Below are positions 9,590 to 17,185 of a DNA stretch of 64,000 nt, one piece after another (the first letter of the stretch is position 1; each line of letters starts with the position of its first letter). Made by a program: the position numbers and the translations under genes. This DNA comes from an uncultured Eubacterium sp. (lineage in GTDB: Bacteria > Bacillota_A > Clostridia > Lachnospirales > Lachnospiraceae). The notes under the pieces were generated by a model that had not been told where the DNA came from, did no database searches, and was given only the letters and a program-made list of their open reading frames with translations. Where the stretch lies: the NCBI GenBank assembly GCA_910589045.1, contig CAJUSH010000004.1, positions 12,771-76,770 on the forward strand. The letters run 5' to 3'.

Positions 9590-11293
9590 ATGGCAAGGAC
9601 AGTTGGAATCGGCCATCAGGATTTTGGGGACGTGATACGGAAGAATCTGTTTTATGTGGATAAGACCGCTTTTATTAAGGAATGGTGGGAAAACGAGGAC
9701 AGTGTGACGCTGATCATGCGCCCAAGACGGTTCGGGAAGACACTCAATATGAGTATGCTGGAATACTTTTTCTCGGTGAAGCATGCGGGAAGGGGAGATC
9801 TGTTTGAGGGGCTTTCTATCTGGCAGGAGGAGAAGTATCGGAAGCTGCAGGGAACTTTTCCGGTGATTAGCTTGTCGTTTGCTAATGTAAAGGAAACGAC
9901 CTACTCCATGGCGCGGAAAAAGATTTGTCAGATGCTGGCAAACCTGTATGTGAAGCATTCGTTTTTGCTGGAAAGTAATATTTTACAGGAGACGGATGTC
10001 AATTATTTTAAGCGTGTTTCAGAGCATATGGACGACAGTGACGCTTCGATTGCCCTTTATCAGCTCTCGGATTTTTTGTACCGCTATTATGGAAAAAAGG
10101 TAATTATACTGCTGGACGAATATGATACCCCGATGCAGGAGGCATATGTAGGCGGCTACTGGGAAGAGCTGGCAGGATTTACAAGAAGTATGTTCAACTC
10201 GACGTTTAAAACGAACCCATACTTAGGGCGGGCGGTCATGACCGGGATCACCAGGATCAGCAAGGAATCCATTTTTTCTGATCTGAACCATCTGGAGGTT
10301 GTCACAACTACATCCGGACGATACGAAAAGGCCTTTGGCTTCACGCAGCAGGAGGTTTTTGCGGCGATGGATGAATTCGGCAGAACGGACAAAGAGGCAG
10401 TAAAGGCGTGGTATGACGGGTTTACGTTCGGTGATGTCCGTGATATTTACAACCCGTGGTCAATCTCAAATTATTTGGATAAAGGGAAGTTTGACACCTA
10501 CTGGGCGAACACGAGCGCAAACAGCCTGGCCAGCAAGCTGCTCCGGGAGGGAAGCATTGACTTGAAGCGGCAGTTTGAGGTTTTGCTGGAGGGAGGAACC
10601 ATTCGGGGTAAAATCGATGAGCAGATCGTATTCAGCCAGCTTGACCAGAACGGGGATGCCGTCTGGGGGCTTTTGCTTGCGAGCGGTTATTTAAAGGTAG
10701 TGAGTCATCGGGAAATCACCGATGTGACGGATGCCTGGTTTGGCGGGGAATTGGAATATGAGCTGGCGCTGACAAACGGGGAAGTGCGGATGATGTTTGG
10801 AAGCATGGTTCGCAGCTGGTTCGCAAGAAGCCGATCCGATTATAATGAATTTGTCAGGGCAATGCTGGCCGGGGATATAGATGCAATGAACGGCTATATG
10901 AACCGGGTTGCGTTAAATACCTTTAGTTATTTTGATACGGGGAAGGATGCGTCCGGTGCGCAGCCGGAGAAGTTTTATCACGGTTTTGTGCTGGGTCTTC
11001 TGGTGGAACTAAATGGACGCTACCGGCTGACCTCAAACCGGGAGAGCGGCTTCGGGAGATACGATGTGATGCTGGAGCCGTTAAATAGAAAGGACAGTGC
11101 CATAATTCTGGAGTTTAAGGTGTTTAGACCGCAGAAGGAAAGCGCTCTTGAGGACACGGTGCAGGCGGCGTTGAAGCAGATTGAAGAGAAAAACTATGAA
11201 CAGAAGCTCGTGGATGTAGGGATAGAGCGGGCGCGGATTCGTAAGTATGGGTTTGCCTTTGAGGGGAAGCAGGTGCTGATAGGGGAGGGATAG
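9590..11293 (+). CDS. AAA-ATPase-like / PD-(D/E)XK nuclease-like protein (DUF1703 type)
   Basis: A 567-residue protein with the two-part architecture of the AAA-ATPase_like plus PDDEXK_9 families. The N-terminus has FGDVIRKNLFYVDKT, then a P-loop RPRRFGKTLNMSML and a Walker B-like VIILLDEYDTPM. The C-terminus has GFGRYDVML followed by IILEFKV, the D...ExK nuclease motif. The ATG at 9590 is supported by AGGGGAGGG seven bases upstream; an ATG 60 bases earlier has no such site. Members are very abundant in gut Firmicutes and Bacteroidetes and their function is unknown, although nuclease or defence-like roles are often supposed. The next gene is a diverged paralogue. Confidence 0.82.
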   Translation: MARTVGIGHQDFGDVIRKNLFYVDKTAFIKEWWENEDSVTLIMRPRRFGKTLNMSMLEYFFSVKHAGRGDLFEGLSIWQEEKYRKLQGTFPVISLSFANVKETTYSMARKKICQMLANLYVKHSFLLESNILQETDVNYFKRVSEHMDDSDASIALYQLSDFLYRYYGKKVIILLDEYDTPMQEAYVGGYWEELAGFTRSMFNSTFKTNPYLGRAVMTGITRISKESIFSDLNHLEVVTTTSGRYEKAFGFTQQEVFAAMDEFGRTDKEAVKAWYDGFTFGDVRDIYNPWSISNYLDKGKFDTYWANTSANSLASKLLREGSIDLKRQFEVLLEGGTIRGKIDEQIVFSQLDQNGDAVWGLLLASGYLKVVSHREITDVTDAWFGGELEYELALTNGEVRMMFGSMVRSWFARSRSDYNEFVRAMLAGDIDAMNGYMNRVALNTFSYFDTGKDASGAQPEKFYHGFVLGLLVELNGRYRLTSNRESGFGRYDVMLEPLNRKDSAIILEFKVFRPQKESALEDTVQAALKQIEEKNYEQKLVDVGIERARIRKYGFAFEGKQVLIGEG

Positions 11294-11335
11294 GGATAAG
11301 CCTGTCACCAATAACTTTCCATATCGCCCCGAATC

Positions 11336-11371
11336 GTTACTATGAGCGGCTCCTGAGCCGAGAATAGTAAC
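11336..11371. repeat. perfect two-part inverted repeat between the DUF1703-type paralogues
   Basis: GTTACTAT (11336-11343) pairs with ATAGTAAC (11364-11371). Inside it CGGCTC (11347-11352) pairs with GAGCCG (11355-11360), separated by a 3 by 3 internal loop. No T-run follows, so it is not a standard terminator. Symmetric hairpins of this kind are often dispersed repeats in clostridial genomes; I see only one copy here. Confidence 0.75.
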
Positions 11372-11435
11372 AGCATTTATGCGTTTGTCGTGCGAAATCA
11401 CTGTTATGTTGGCAGAAAGATTGGAGCAGTTGAAC

Positions 11436-13130
11436 ATGAAAAAACCGTTGCCGATTGGATACGATAATTTCAGAGAGATCATTTCCGAGGGTTTTTATTA
11501 TGTGGATAAAACCGGGATGATCAGGGAGCTGCTGGACCAGCGGGGGAAGGTGAATCTGATTACCAGGCCGCGGCGTTTTGGTAAAACACTGGCACTTAGC
11601 ATGCTCCGGTCTTATTTTGAGCGGGAGCTTGATGACAGCGGCTGTGGGATAGATAACCGCGGGCTGTTTGACGGGCTGGAAATCATGGAGGCCGGGGAAG
11701 CATATACGGATCATATGGGACGGTATCCGGTGATCAATCTGTCTTTAAAATCTGCAAAGCAGCCGACGTATGAAATGGCGTATGCAATGATCCGGCGCCG
11801 GATTGCAGAGGAGTACAGACGGCATGAATGTATTCGGGATCAGATTAACAATGCGCACGACCGGGAACGGTTTGAGCAGATGATGTGTGAAACGGCAGAC
11901 GAGGGAGCCTATGCGGACGCGTTAGTTTTTTTATCCCGCATACTGAATACAATCTATGGGCAGCGTGTGATTATTTTGATCGATGAATACGATGTTCCCC
12001 TGGAAAATGCTCACTTTGCCGGATTTTACCGGGAAATGACGGATTTCATCCGCTCCCTTTTTGAGTCAGCGTTAAAAACCAATGAGTATTTAAAGTTTGC
12101 CGTCATTACAGGCTGTCTGCGGATCAGCAGGGAAAGCATTTTCACAGGCTTAAATAATCTGGAGGTTCATTCGATTTTAAGCCGGGGCTATGAAAAATGG
12201 TTTGGCTTTACACAGCCGGAGGTAGATGCGGTTCTGGAATATTACGGCCTGGAAGAAAAGAAAACGGAGCTTAAAAGCTGGTATGACGGCTATTTGTTCG
12301 GGGATACCGAGGTGTACAATCCATGGAGTGCCGTCAATTATATCAAGGCCGCTTACGGCAAAAGAGATACCCTGCCAAAGCCCTACTGGGCCAATACGTC
12401 ATCGAACAGTATTATCCGTGAGCTGGTGGAGCAGGCGGATTTTGCGGTGAAAAAGGAGATCGAGGATCTGCTCGAAGGGAAAACCATCGAAAAAGTGGCC
12501 CATGAGGAGCTCACATACGAGGATATTTACAAGAACCAGGAAAATTTATGGAATTTTCTTTTCTTTACCGGATATTTAAAAAAGGTGTCGGAACGGCTGG
12601 AGGGGGATTCCATTTGCCTTTCGCTTCAAATACCGAATACCGAGGTACGCTATATCTACCGCAATATGATTTTAGACTGGTTTGAGCGGAAAGTCGGCCA
12701 AACAGATTTAAGGCTTTTCTATCGTGCTGTTCTGGAGGGGGATGAGCAACGTTTTTCCGATGTTGTGTCAGAGCAGCTTGCGGATACGATCAGTTTTTTT
12801 GATTATGCCGAGAATTATTATCACGGCTTTTTGTGCGGGCTTCTAAAGGGCTGCCCGGGCTATCTGGTTCTCTCGAACCGGGAAAGCGGTATCGGAAGAG
12901 CGGATATCATTCTGAAAACGCCCTCTGCCCGGGGCATGGCAATCATCATGGAATTAAAGGTTGTCCATGACTTTGAAGGGATGGAGGCAGGCTGCGACGC
13001 GGCGCTTTCACAGATCAGGGAGCGGAGCTATGAAGCGGATCTATATAAGGAAGGGTATCGGAAGTTTTTAAGGTACGGCGTATGCTTCTACCGGAAGGAA
13101 TGTCTGGTGAGGAAGGGGGACTGGGTTTGA
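11436..13130 (+). CDS. AAA-ATPase-like / PD-(D/E)XK nuclease-like protein (DUF1703 type), second copy
   Basis: A 564-residue paralogue of the preceding gene. It has NFREIISEGFYYVDKTGMI, a P-loop RPRRFGKTLALSML, the Walker B-like RVIILIDEYDVPLE, SWYDGYLFGDTEVYNPWS, and a C-terminal GIGRADIIL...IIMELKVV nuclease motif. I chose ATG 11436 with GGAG nine bases upstream, just before the conserved LPIGYDNF start; in-frame ATGs at 11379 and 11406 would add 10-19 unconserved residues. The two copies are clearly diverged, so this is an old duplication or two separate acquisitions rather than a recent tandem repeat. Function unknown. Confidence 0.8.
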   Translation: MKKPLPIGYDNFREIISEGFYYVDKTGMIRELLDQRGKVNLITRPRRFGKTLALSMLRSYFERELDDSGCGIDNRGLFDGLEIMEAGEAYTDHMGRYPVINLSLKSAKQPTYEMAYAMIRRRIAEEYRRHECIRDQINNAHDRERFEQMMCETADEGAYADALVFLSRILNTIYGQRVIILIDEYDVPLENAHFAGFYREMTDFIRSLFESALKTNEYLKFAVITGCLRISRESIFTGLNNLEVHSILSRGYEKWFGFTQPEVDAVLEYYGLEEKKTELKSWYDGYLFGDTEVYNPWSAVNYIKAAYGKRDTLPKPYWANTSSNSIIRELVEQADFAVKKEIEDLLEGKTIEKVAHEELTYEDIYKNQENLWNFLFFTGYLKKVSERLEGDSICLSLQIPNTEVRYIYRNMILDWFERKVGQTDLRLFYRAVLEGDEQRFSDVVSEQLADTISFFDYAENYYHGFLCGLLKGCPGYLVLSNRESGIGRADIILKTPSARGMAIIMELKVVHDFEGMEAGCDAALSQIRERSYEADLYKEGYRKFLRYGVCFYRKECLVRKGDWV

Positions 13131-13167
13131 GATGAGGGAGCGGGCATTTGTTACTTTTTATGGGTCA

Positions 13168-13218
13168 GGAATGCGCATTTACTGCGCGGGGTCTGCCCCG
13201 GCAAAGTGAGGGCATTCC
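13168..13218 (+). other. structured non-coding segment
   Basis: GGAATGC (13168-13174) can pair with GCATTCC (13212-13218). Within this are a possible GCGC/GCGC hairpin and GGGG-TCTG-CCCC (13188-13199). No gene, U-tract or promoter accompanies it. It may be a decayed repeat or a 3-prime end structure for the preceding gene. Confidence 0.4.
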
Positions 13219-13267
13219 GTGAGAACATGATTCAGGTGTGAGGGGTGATTTTTTGGTTGCATCGGGG

Positions 13268-13339
13268 ATGAAAATATATTATAGTGTAGATATCGGTTCG
13301 GAAGGCGTTGATACTGCCGGCCGTCTGTGATGTCGGTAT
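13268..13339 (+). pseudogene. decayed jetD (Toprim motif) fragment
   Basis: Twenty-four consecutive codons align without gaps to the Toprim region of the intact jetD upstream. The translation MKIYYSVDIGSEGVDTAGRL, stop, CRY corresponds to TEIYYSGDIDPEGIDIADRL, W, RRY, about 14 identities in 24. It carries an in-frame stop and has lost one of the motif aspartates (DID to DIG). No open frame surrounds it. This is a dead remnant of a second jetD-like gene. Confidence 0.7.
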
Positions 13340-13477
13340 GAAGGTGGCTCTTTGTGTGCGATCTGCGCAGGGCTGTCAGAAATTGTCAGGCGAAAGGCGG
13401 TTAAGTTTTCGGAGGATTGGCCGATATAGTATGCGATGTGATAATTCGGATGGATTTGGTTTTGCTTTAGGTGCATC

Positions 13478-13513
13478 CGGGTTGTGACGATTGAAAATTT
13501 AGAAGAAGTTTAG
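13478..13513 (+). pseudogene. possible second jetD remnant (VVTLENL motif)
   Basis: The frame reads RVVTIENLEEV then a stop, resembling CVVTLENLRGV of intact JetD, where this motif lies about 190 bases before the Toprim motif. Here it lies after the Toprim remnant, so the two scraps are either from different copies or rearranged. It is short, so the match is suggestive only. The rest of 13131-13658 has no gene. Confidence 0.4.
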
Positions 13514-13559
13514 GACGAACTTCATGATTGCATGGACGCAGTAATATTGGATTGTAATG

Positions 13560-13599
13560 GGCTACCCTTGAATCATGTGGTTTGAGGGTGGCTTTTTTG
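13560..13599 (+). terminator. intrinsic terminator upstream of the sugar cluster
   Basis: A 13-pair stem (13560-13572 with 13581-13593, several G-U pairs) with an 8-base loop is followed by a T-run. It ends 60 bases before the first LicD gene. It either closes upstream transcription or acts as an attenuator, because no clear promoter is visible between it and the gene. Confidence 0.75.
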
Positions 13600-13658
13600 T
13601 ATGCACAGATTCATTTCAGATAAAAAGAAATCAATGTATACAGAAGTTGGAGAATAGC

Positions 13659-14489
13659 ATGAAAACTTTTGAATATACGCCTGAAAATATCCGCAGGATG
13701 CAGCTCGTTGAGCTGGATATGCTGATAGAGGTTGATCGTATCTGTCGAAAGCACCACATCAGGTACATTTTGGATGGTGGAACCTTGCTTGGGGCAGTGC
13801 GGCACAAGGGATTTATTCCATGGGATGATGACATCGATACAAAAATGCTGAGGGATGATTTCGATAAATTCTGTAAGGTCTGCAGACAGGAATTGGACAA
13901 GAATAAATATTTTTTGCAGACATATAAGACTGACCCGGGCTACCGTTGGGGCTATGCCCGGATTCTTCGAAGAGGCACATATTTTAGTAGGGAGAACCAG
14001 GAGATGCTCACGATGAAGCGAGGAATTTTTATAGATATCTTTCCCTGCGATAATATGCCGGAAAAAAAGGTTCTTAAAGCAATCTATAACTTTCGATGTT
14101 TTTTTGCACGCAAGGTCTCCTATTCACCGGTTGGGGCAGTTCATGAGCAAAATTATTTAAAAAAGGTTGGATATCGAATTTTAAGATGTCTTCCGTATCG
14201 GATTGCAAAGAGAGGTTTTGAAAGGCAGGCATATCAGTATAACAGAAAAAAAACACGGCTGGTTCGGACGACGGCCTGGGGATGTATGCAGGAAACAGCA
14301 GGTTTTCCCCGGGAATGGATGAGTAGAAGGTGCGAATTAGAATTTGAGGGGCATCGTTTTTTTGCACCGGAGGATTATGATGGATATTTGCAGTATCAAT
14401 TTGGTAAGGATTATATGCAGCCTCCGCCTGAAAAAAAACGTGTTCCAAAGCACACATCAACGCGGATTGATTTTGGAGATGCCTGCTGA
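13659..14489 (+). CDS. LicD family phosphotransferase
   Basis: A 276-residue LicD-family protein. The diagnostic motif lies at about residues 36-60: LDGGTLLGAVRHKGFIP, then WDDDID. LicD enzymes move a phospho-substituent such as phosphocholine from a CDP-activated donor onto a glycan or teichoic acid. ATG 13659 has TTGGAG six bases upstream; the longer frame from 13575 would begin inside the terminator. It opens the sugar cluster. The cluster also encodes a CMP/CDP-phosphonate-type activating enzyme (43122) and the window has two further LicD genes, so a phosphonate or phospho-polyol donor is plausible, but the substrate is inferred. Confidence 0.85.
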   Translation: MKTFEYTPENIRRMQLVELDMLIEVDRICRKHHIRYILDGGTLLGAVRHKGFIPWDDDIDTKMLRDDFDKFCKVCRQELDKNKYFLQTYKTDPGYRWGYARILRRGTYFSRENQEMLTMKRGIFIDIFPCDNMPEKKVLKAIYNFRCFFARKVSYSPVGAVHEQNYLKKVGYRILRCLPYRIAKRGFERQAYQYNRKKTRLVRTTAWGCMQETAGFPREWMSRRCELEFEGHRFFAPEDYDGYLQYQFGKDYMQPPPEKKRVPKHTSTRIDFGDAC

Positions 14490-14497
14490 TAAAAATT

Positions 14498-15547
14498 ATG
14501 AAAAAAATAGATTCATATATTGTTGAAAAAACAAATAGTTTGAAGGATGCAATGCAGGCTATTGACGAAAATGGTGCAGGATTTGTGGCAGTCTGTGACG
14601 GAAAAAAGTTTTTCGGGATTGTTACGGATGGGGATATCAGGCGTTATTTGTTGGCCGGTGGCAGCTTGAATGAAAACATGTGCAGCGTGACGAATAAAGA
14701 TCCTTATTACGTTAATGAAGATAACCAACAAATGGCGGTATCCCTGATGCTTCGTAAAGAACTGACAGCAGTTCCGGTTGTCAATGCAGAGCATGAACTG
14801 GTTGATATTATCCTGAACAAGCCAAAGAGCAACAGCCAGGAAAAGGAACGGCTTAATATCCCGCTTGTAATCATGGCAGGAGGGAAAGGAACCCGCCTGC
14901 AGCCCTACACGGACATTCTCCCAAAGCCGTTGATTCCGATTGACGGCATCACGATCACGGAACAGATTATGAACCGCTTCAGTGCATACGGCTGCAATGA
15001 CGTCTATATCATTGTCAACTACATGAAGGATTTTATCAAGGCATATTTCAGGGAAAAGGATGTAAGCCAGACAGTTCATTTTGTGGAAGAGAAGCATTTT
15101 TTGGGAACTGGCGGCGGATTGAAGTATGTCAGGGGAATGCTGGGCAGCACATTTTTTGTGAGTAACTGTGATGTACTGATTGACTGCGACTATGCGGAAA
15201 TGCTCGCTTGGCATAAGAAGCAAGGAAATATTCTTACGATGGTATGTGCAAAAAAGAATCTTGTTATCCCCTATGGGACAATCGAGATCGGGGAAGCACA
15301 TCAGATTCTGTCGATGGAGGAAAAACCGGAGGTTACATACAACATCAATACCGGGCTCTATATCATCGAGCCGGAGTTTTTAAGCTTGATACCGGAGGAA
15401 GGTTCCATCCATATGACGGAGCTGATAAAGGCAGCTATGGGAGCCGGCAAGACGGTCGGGACGTATGTGCTAGACGAACGTCAGTGGATGGACATGGGGC
15501 AGATGGAGGAGTTGGAGCAGATGAAAGGGAAGCTGGAGCAGTTTTAA
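14498..15547 (+). CDS. CBS-domain sugar nucleotidyltransferase (PtmE-like)
   Basis: A 349-residue protein with two N-terminal CBS motifs (about 1-115) fused to a nucleotidyltransferase domain whose signature GGKGTRLQPYTDILPKPLIP starts at about residue 127. This architecture is that of PtmE of Campylobacter, the GlcN-1-phosphate guanylyltransferase that starts the GDP-linked legionaminic acid route, and of related enzymes. The next four genes belong to the same pathway, which supports the role. The CBS pair probably binds a nucleotide and may regulate activity. It starts nine bases after the LicD stop. The nucleotide used (GTP rather than UTP or CTP) is inferred from the context. Confidence 0.75.
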   Translation: MKKIDSYIVEKTNSLKDAMQAIDENGAGFVAVCDGKKFFGIVTDGDIRRYLLAGGSLNENMCSVTNKDPYYVNEDNQQMAVSLMLRKELTAVPVVNAEHELVDIILNKPKSNSQEKERLNIPLVIMAGGKGTRLQPYTDILPKPLIPIDGITITEQIMNRFSAYGCNDVYIIVNYMKDFIKAYFREKDVSQTVHFVEEKHFLGTGGGLKYVRGMLGSTFFVSNCDVLIDCDYAEMLAWHKKQGNILTMVCAKKNLVIPYGTIEIGEAHQILSMEEKPEVTYNINTGLYIIEPEFLSLIPEEGSIHMTELIKAAMGAGKTVGTYVLDERQWMDMGQMEELEQMKGKLEQF

Positions 15548-15558
15548 GGAATGATGCA

Positions 15559-16176
15559 ATGGAACAGATCATTTTAATCGGCGGCGGCGGGCATGCAAAA
15601 AGCGTGGCCGACAGTATTCGTCAGATCGGACAGTATGAAATTGCCGGATATATCGACAGGCCGGAGCTGAAAGGAAAAGTATCAGATGAGATACCCTTTA
15701 TTGGGACAGACGATGACTTACAGGCGGTTTATAGCGAGGGAATCCGAAATGCGTTTATTACAATCGGGTATCTGGGAAGCGGGAATATTCGAGAGTTGCT
15801 TTACGAACAATTGAAGCGGATTGGCTTTTGCATCCCTTCTATCATAGATCCGGCGGCAATACTGGCGGAACATGTGGTGTTAGGTGAGGGTGTTTATATT
15901 GGAAAACGAGCAGTGGTCAATACCGGCTCCAGAATCGGGGATCTTTGTATCATCAATACGGGTACAGTGGTGGAGCATGACAATGTAATTGGTGGCTTTT
16001 CCCACATGGCAGTTGGGAGTGTGCTGTGTGGGCATGTCAGGGTTGGAACACGGTGCTTGGTTGGTGCAGGTGCAATTGTGATACAGGGAATTACAATCGG
16101 AGATGGGGTCATTGTCGGTGCAGGTGTGACGGTAAGGCATAATATAGAAAAAGGAAAGACCTATTATGGGAAATAA
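15559..16176 (+). CDS. NeuD/PglD-type sugar O/N-acyltransferase (LegH candidate)
   Basis: A 205-residue protein. An N-terminal Rossmann-like segment LIGGGGHAKSVADSI is followed by left-handed beta-helix hexapeptide repeats (about 85-200), including INTGTVVEHDNVIG with the likely catalytic His. This is the PglD/NeuD/LegH fold that N-acetylates 4-amino-sugars or O-acetylates sialic acids. ATG 15559 has AAGGA eight bases upstream. Placed between a nucleotidyltransferase and the nonulosonate synthase, it probably N-acylates the C4 amine of the legionaminic precursor (LegH) or acetylates the final sugar (NeuD). It overlaps the next gene by 11 bases. Confidence 0.78.
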   Translation: MEQIILIGGGGHAKSVADSIRQIGQYEIAGYIDRPELKGKVSDEIPFIGTDDDLQAVYSEGIRNAFITIGYLGSGNIRELLYEQLKRIGFCIPSIIDPAAILAEHVVLGEGVYIGKRAVVNTGSRIGDLCIINTGTVVEHDNVIGGFSHMAVGSVLCGHVRVGTRCLVGAGAIVIQGITIGDGVIVGAGVTVRHNIEKGKTYYGK

Positions 16177-17185
16177 GAGATGCATTATTATTGCGGAAGC
16201 GGGGGTGAACCACAACGGTGATCTTGAACTTGCGAAGAAGATGGTTGCGAAGGCAAAAATGGCCGGGGCTGATTATATTAAATTTCAGACTTTTGTGCCG
16301 CAGGAGTTGGTGACAGGTAATGCGGCAAAGGCAGATTATCAGAAAAGGGAGACGGGGGAGCAGGGCTCCCAGTTTGAAATGCTAAAAAAGCTGGCACTTT
16401 CCGAAGAAGCATTCCATCAGCTAAAGACATGTTGTGATGACGAGGGCATCGGTTTTTTGTCGGCACCTTTTGATCTGAGAAGTATTGATTTTTTGTCCAC
16501 ATTTAATATGGATTTCTGGAAGGTGCCATCAGGTGAGATCACAGACCTTCCATATTTAGAAAAGATAGCAAAGACAGGAAAAAATGTCATTCTCTCAACA
16601 GGGATGAGTGAATTGAATGAGATCAGGGCGGCTTTGGATATCCTTGAGGGAAATGGTTCGGGCAGAATTACTATTCTTCACTGCAATACGGAGTACCCGA
16701 CACCTTTTGAAGATGTGAATCTGCTGGCGATGAAAGAACTGGTGCGGGTATTTCAGAAGGAGGTGGGCTACTCGGATCACACAATAGGGATTGAGGTTTC
16801 GGTTGCGGCGGTTGCGCTTGGTGCCAGGATGATTGAGAAGCATTTTACGCTGGACAGAGCGATGGCGGGGCCGGATCATAGAGCGAGCCTCGAACCGACT
16901 GATCTGATGAATATGGTGGCATCAATTCGCCACATAGAAGAAGCTTTCGGGGATGGGAAGAAGCGACGAACAGCTTCCGAGCATCAGAATGCTGTTATTG
17001 CTAGAAAAAGCATTGTTGCATCAAGGGGGATAAGAGAAGGGGAACTGTTCACAGAGGATAATATTGCCGCAAAAAGGCCGGGAAATGGGATTTCTCCGAT
17101 GCGGTGGCATGAGATATTAGGGAAACAGGCCAGGAGGAATTATCAGCCGGATGAATTGATAGAGAAAGAAGAACTGGATGTATAG
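16166..17185 (+). CDS. neuB: nonulosonic acid synthase (NeuB/LegI family)
   Basis: A 339-residue enzyme that condenses phosphoenolpyruvate with a six-carbon N-acyl amino sugar to give a nine-carbon nonulosonic acid. Family motifs: IIAEAGVNHNGDLELAK, DYIKFQTF, the LSTGMSEL strand and SDHTIG, with a C-terminal SAF (antifreeze-like) domain at about 275-339 (RKSIVASRGIREGELFTEDN). The length is standard. LegB and the CBS nucleotidyltransferase in the same operon point to legionaminic-type acid (LegI) rather than N-acetylneuraminic acid, but sequence alone does not settle the substrate. It overlaps its neighbours by 11 and 8 bases. Confidence 0.88.
   Translation: MGNKRCIIIAEAGVNHNGDLELAKKMVAKAKMAGADYIKFQTFVPQELVTGNAAKADYQKRETGEQGSQFEMLKKLALSEEAFHQLKTCCDDEGIGFLSAPFDLRSIDFLSTFNMDFWKVPSGEITDLPYLEKIAKTGKNVILSTGMSELNEIRAALDILEGNGSGRITILHCNTEYPTPFEDVNLLAMKELVRVFQKEVGYSDHTIGIEVSVAAVALGARMIEKHFTLDRAMAGPDHRASLEPTDLMNMVASIRHIEEAFGDGKKRRTASEHQNAVIARKSIVASRGIREGELFTEDNIAAKRPGNGISPMRWHEILGKQARRNYQPDELIEKEELDV

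Noticed and set aside
13257..13285. Promoter-like TTGCAT-17-TATAGT
   Set aside because: The -10 falls inside the jetD-like remnant alignment, no gene follows for about 370 bases, and the terminator at 13560 would stop the transcript, so it is probably fortuitous.
15244..15558. Upstream extension of the acyltransferase frame
   Set aside because: The extension lies entirely within the nucleotidyltransferase gene in another frame. The true start at 15559 has a good ribosome binding site and matches the family N-terminus.
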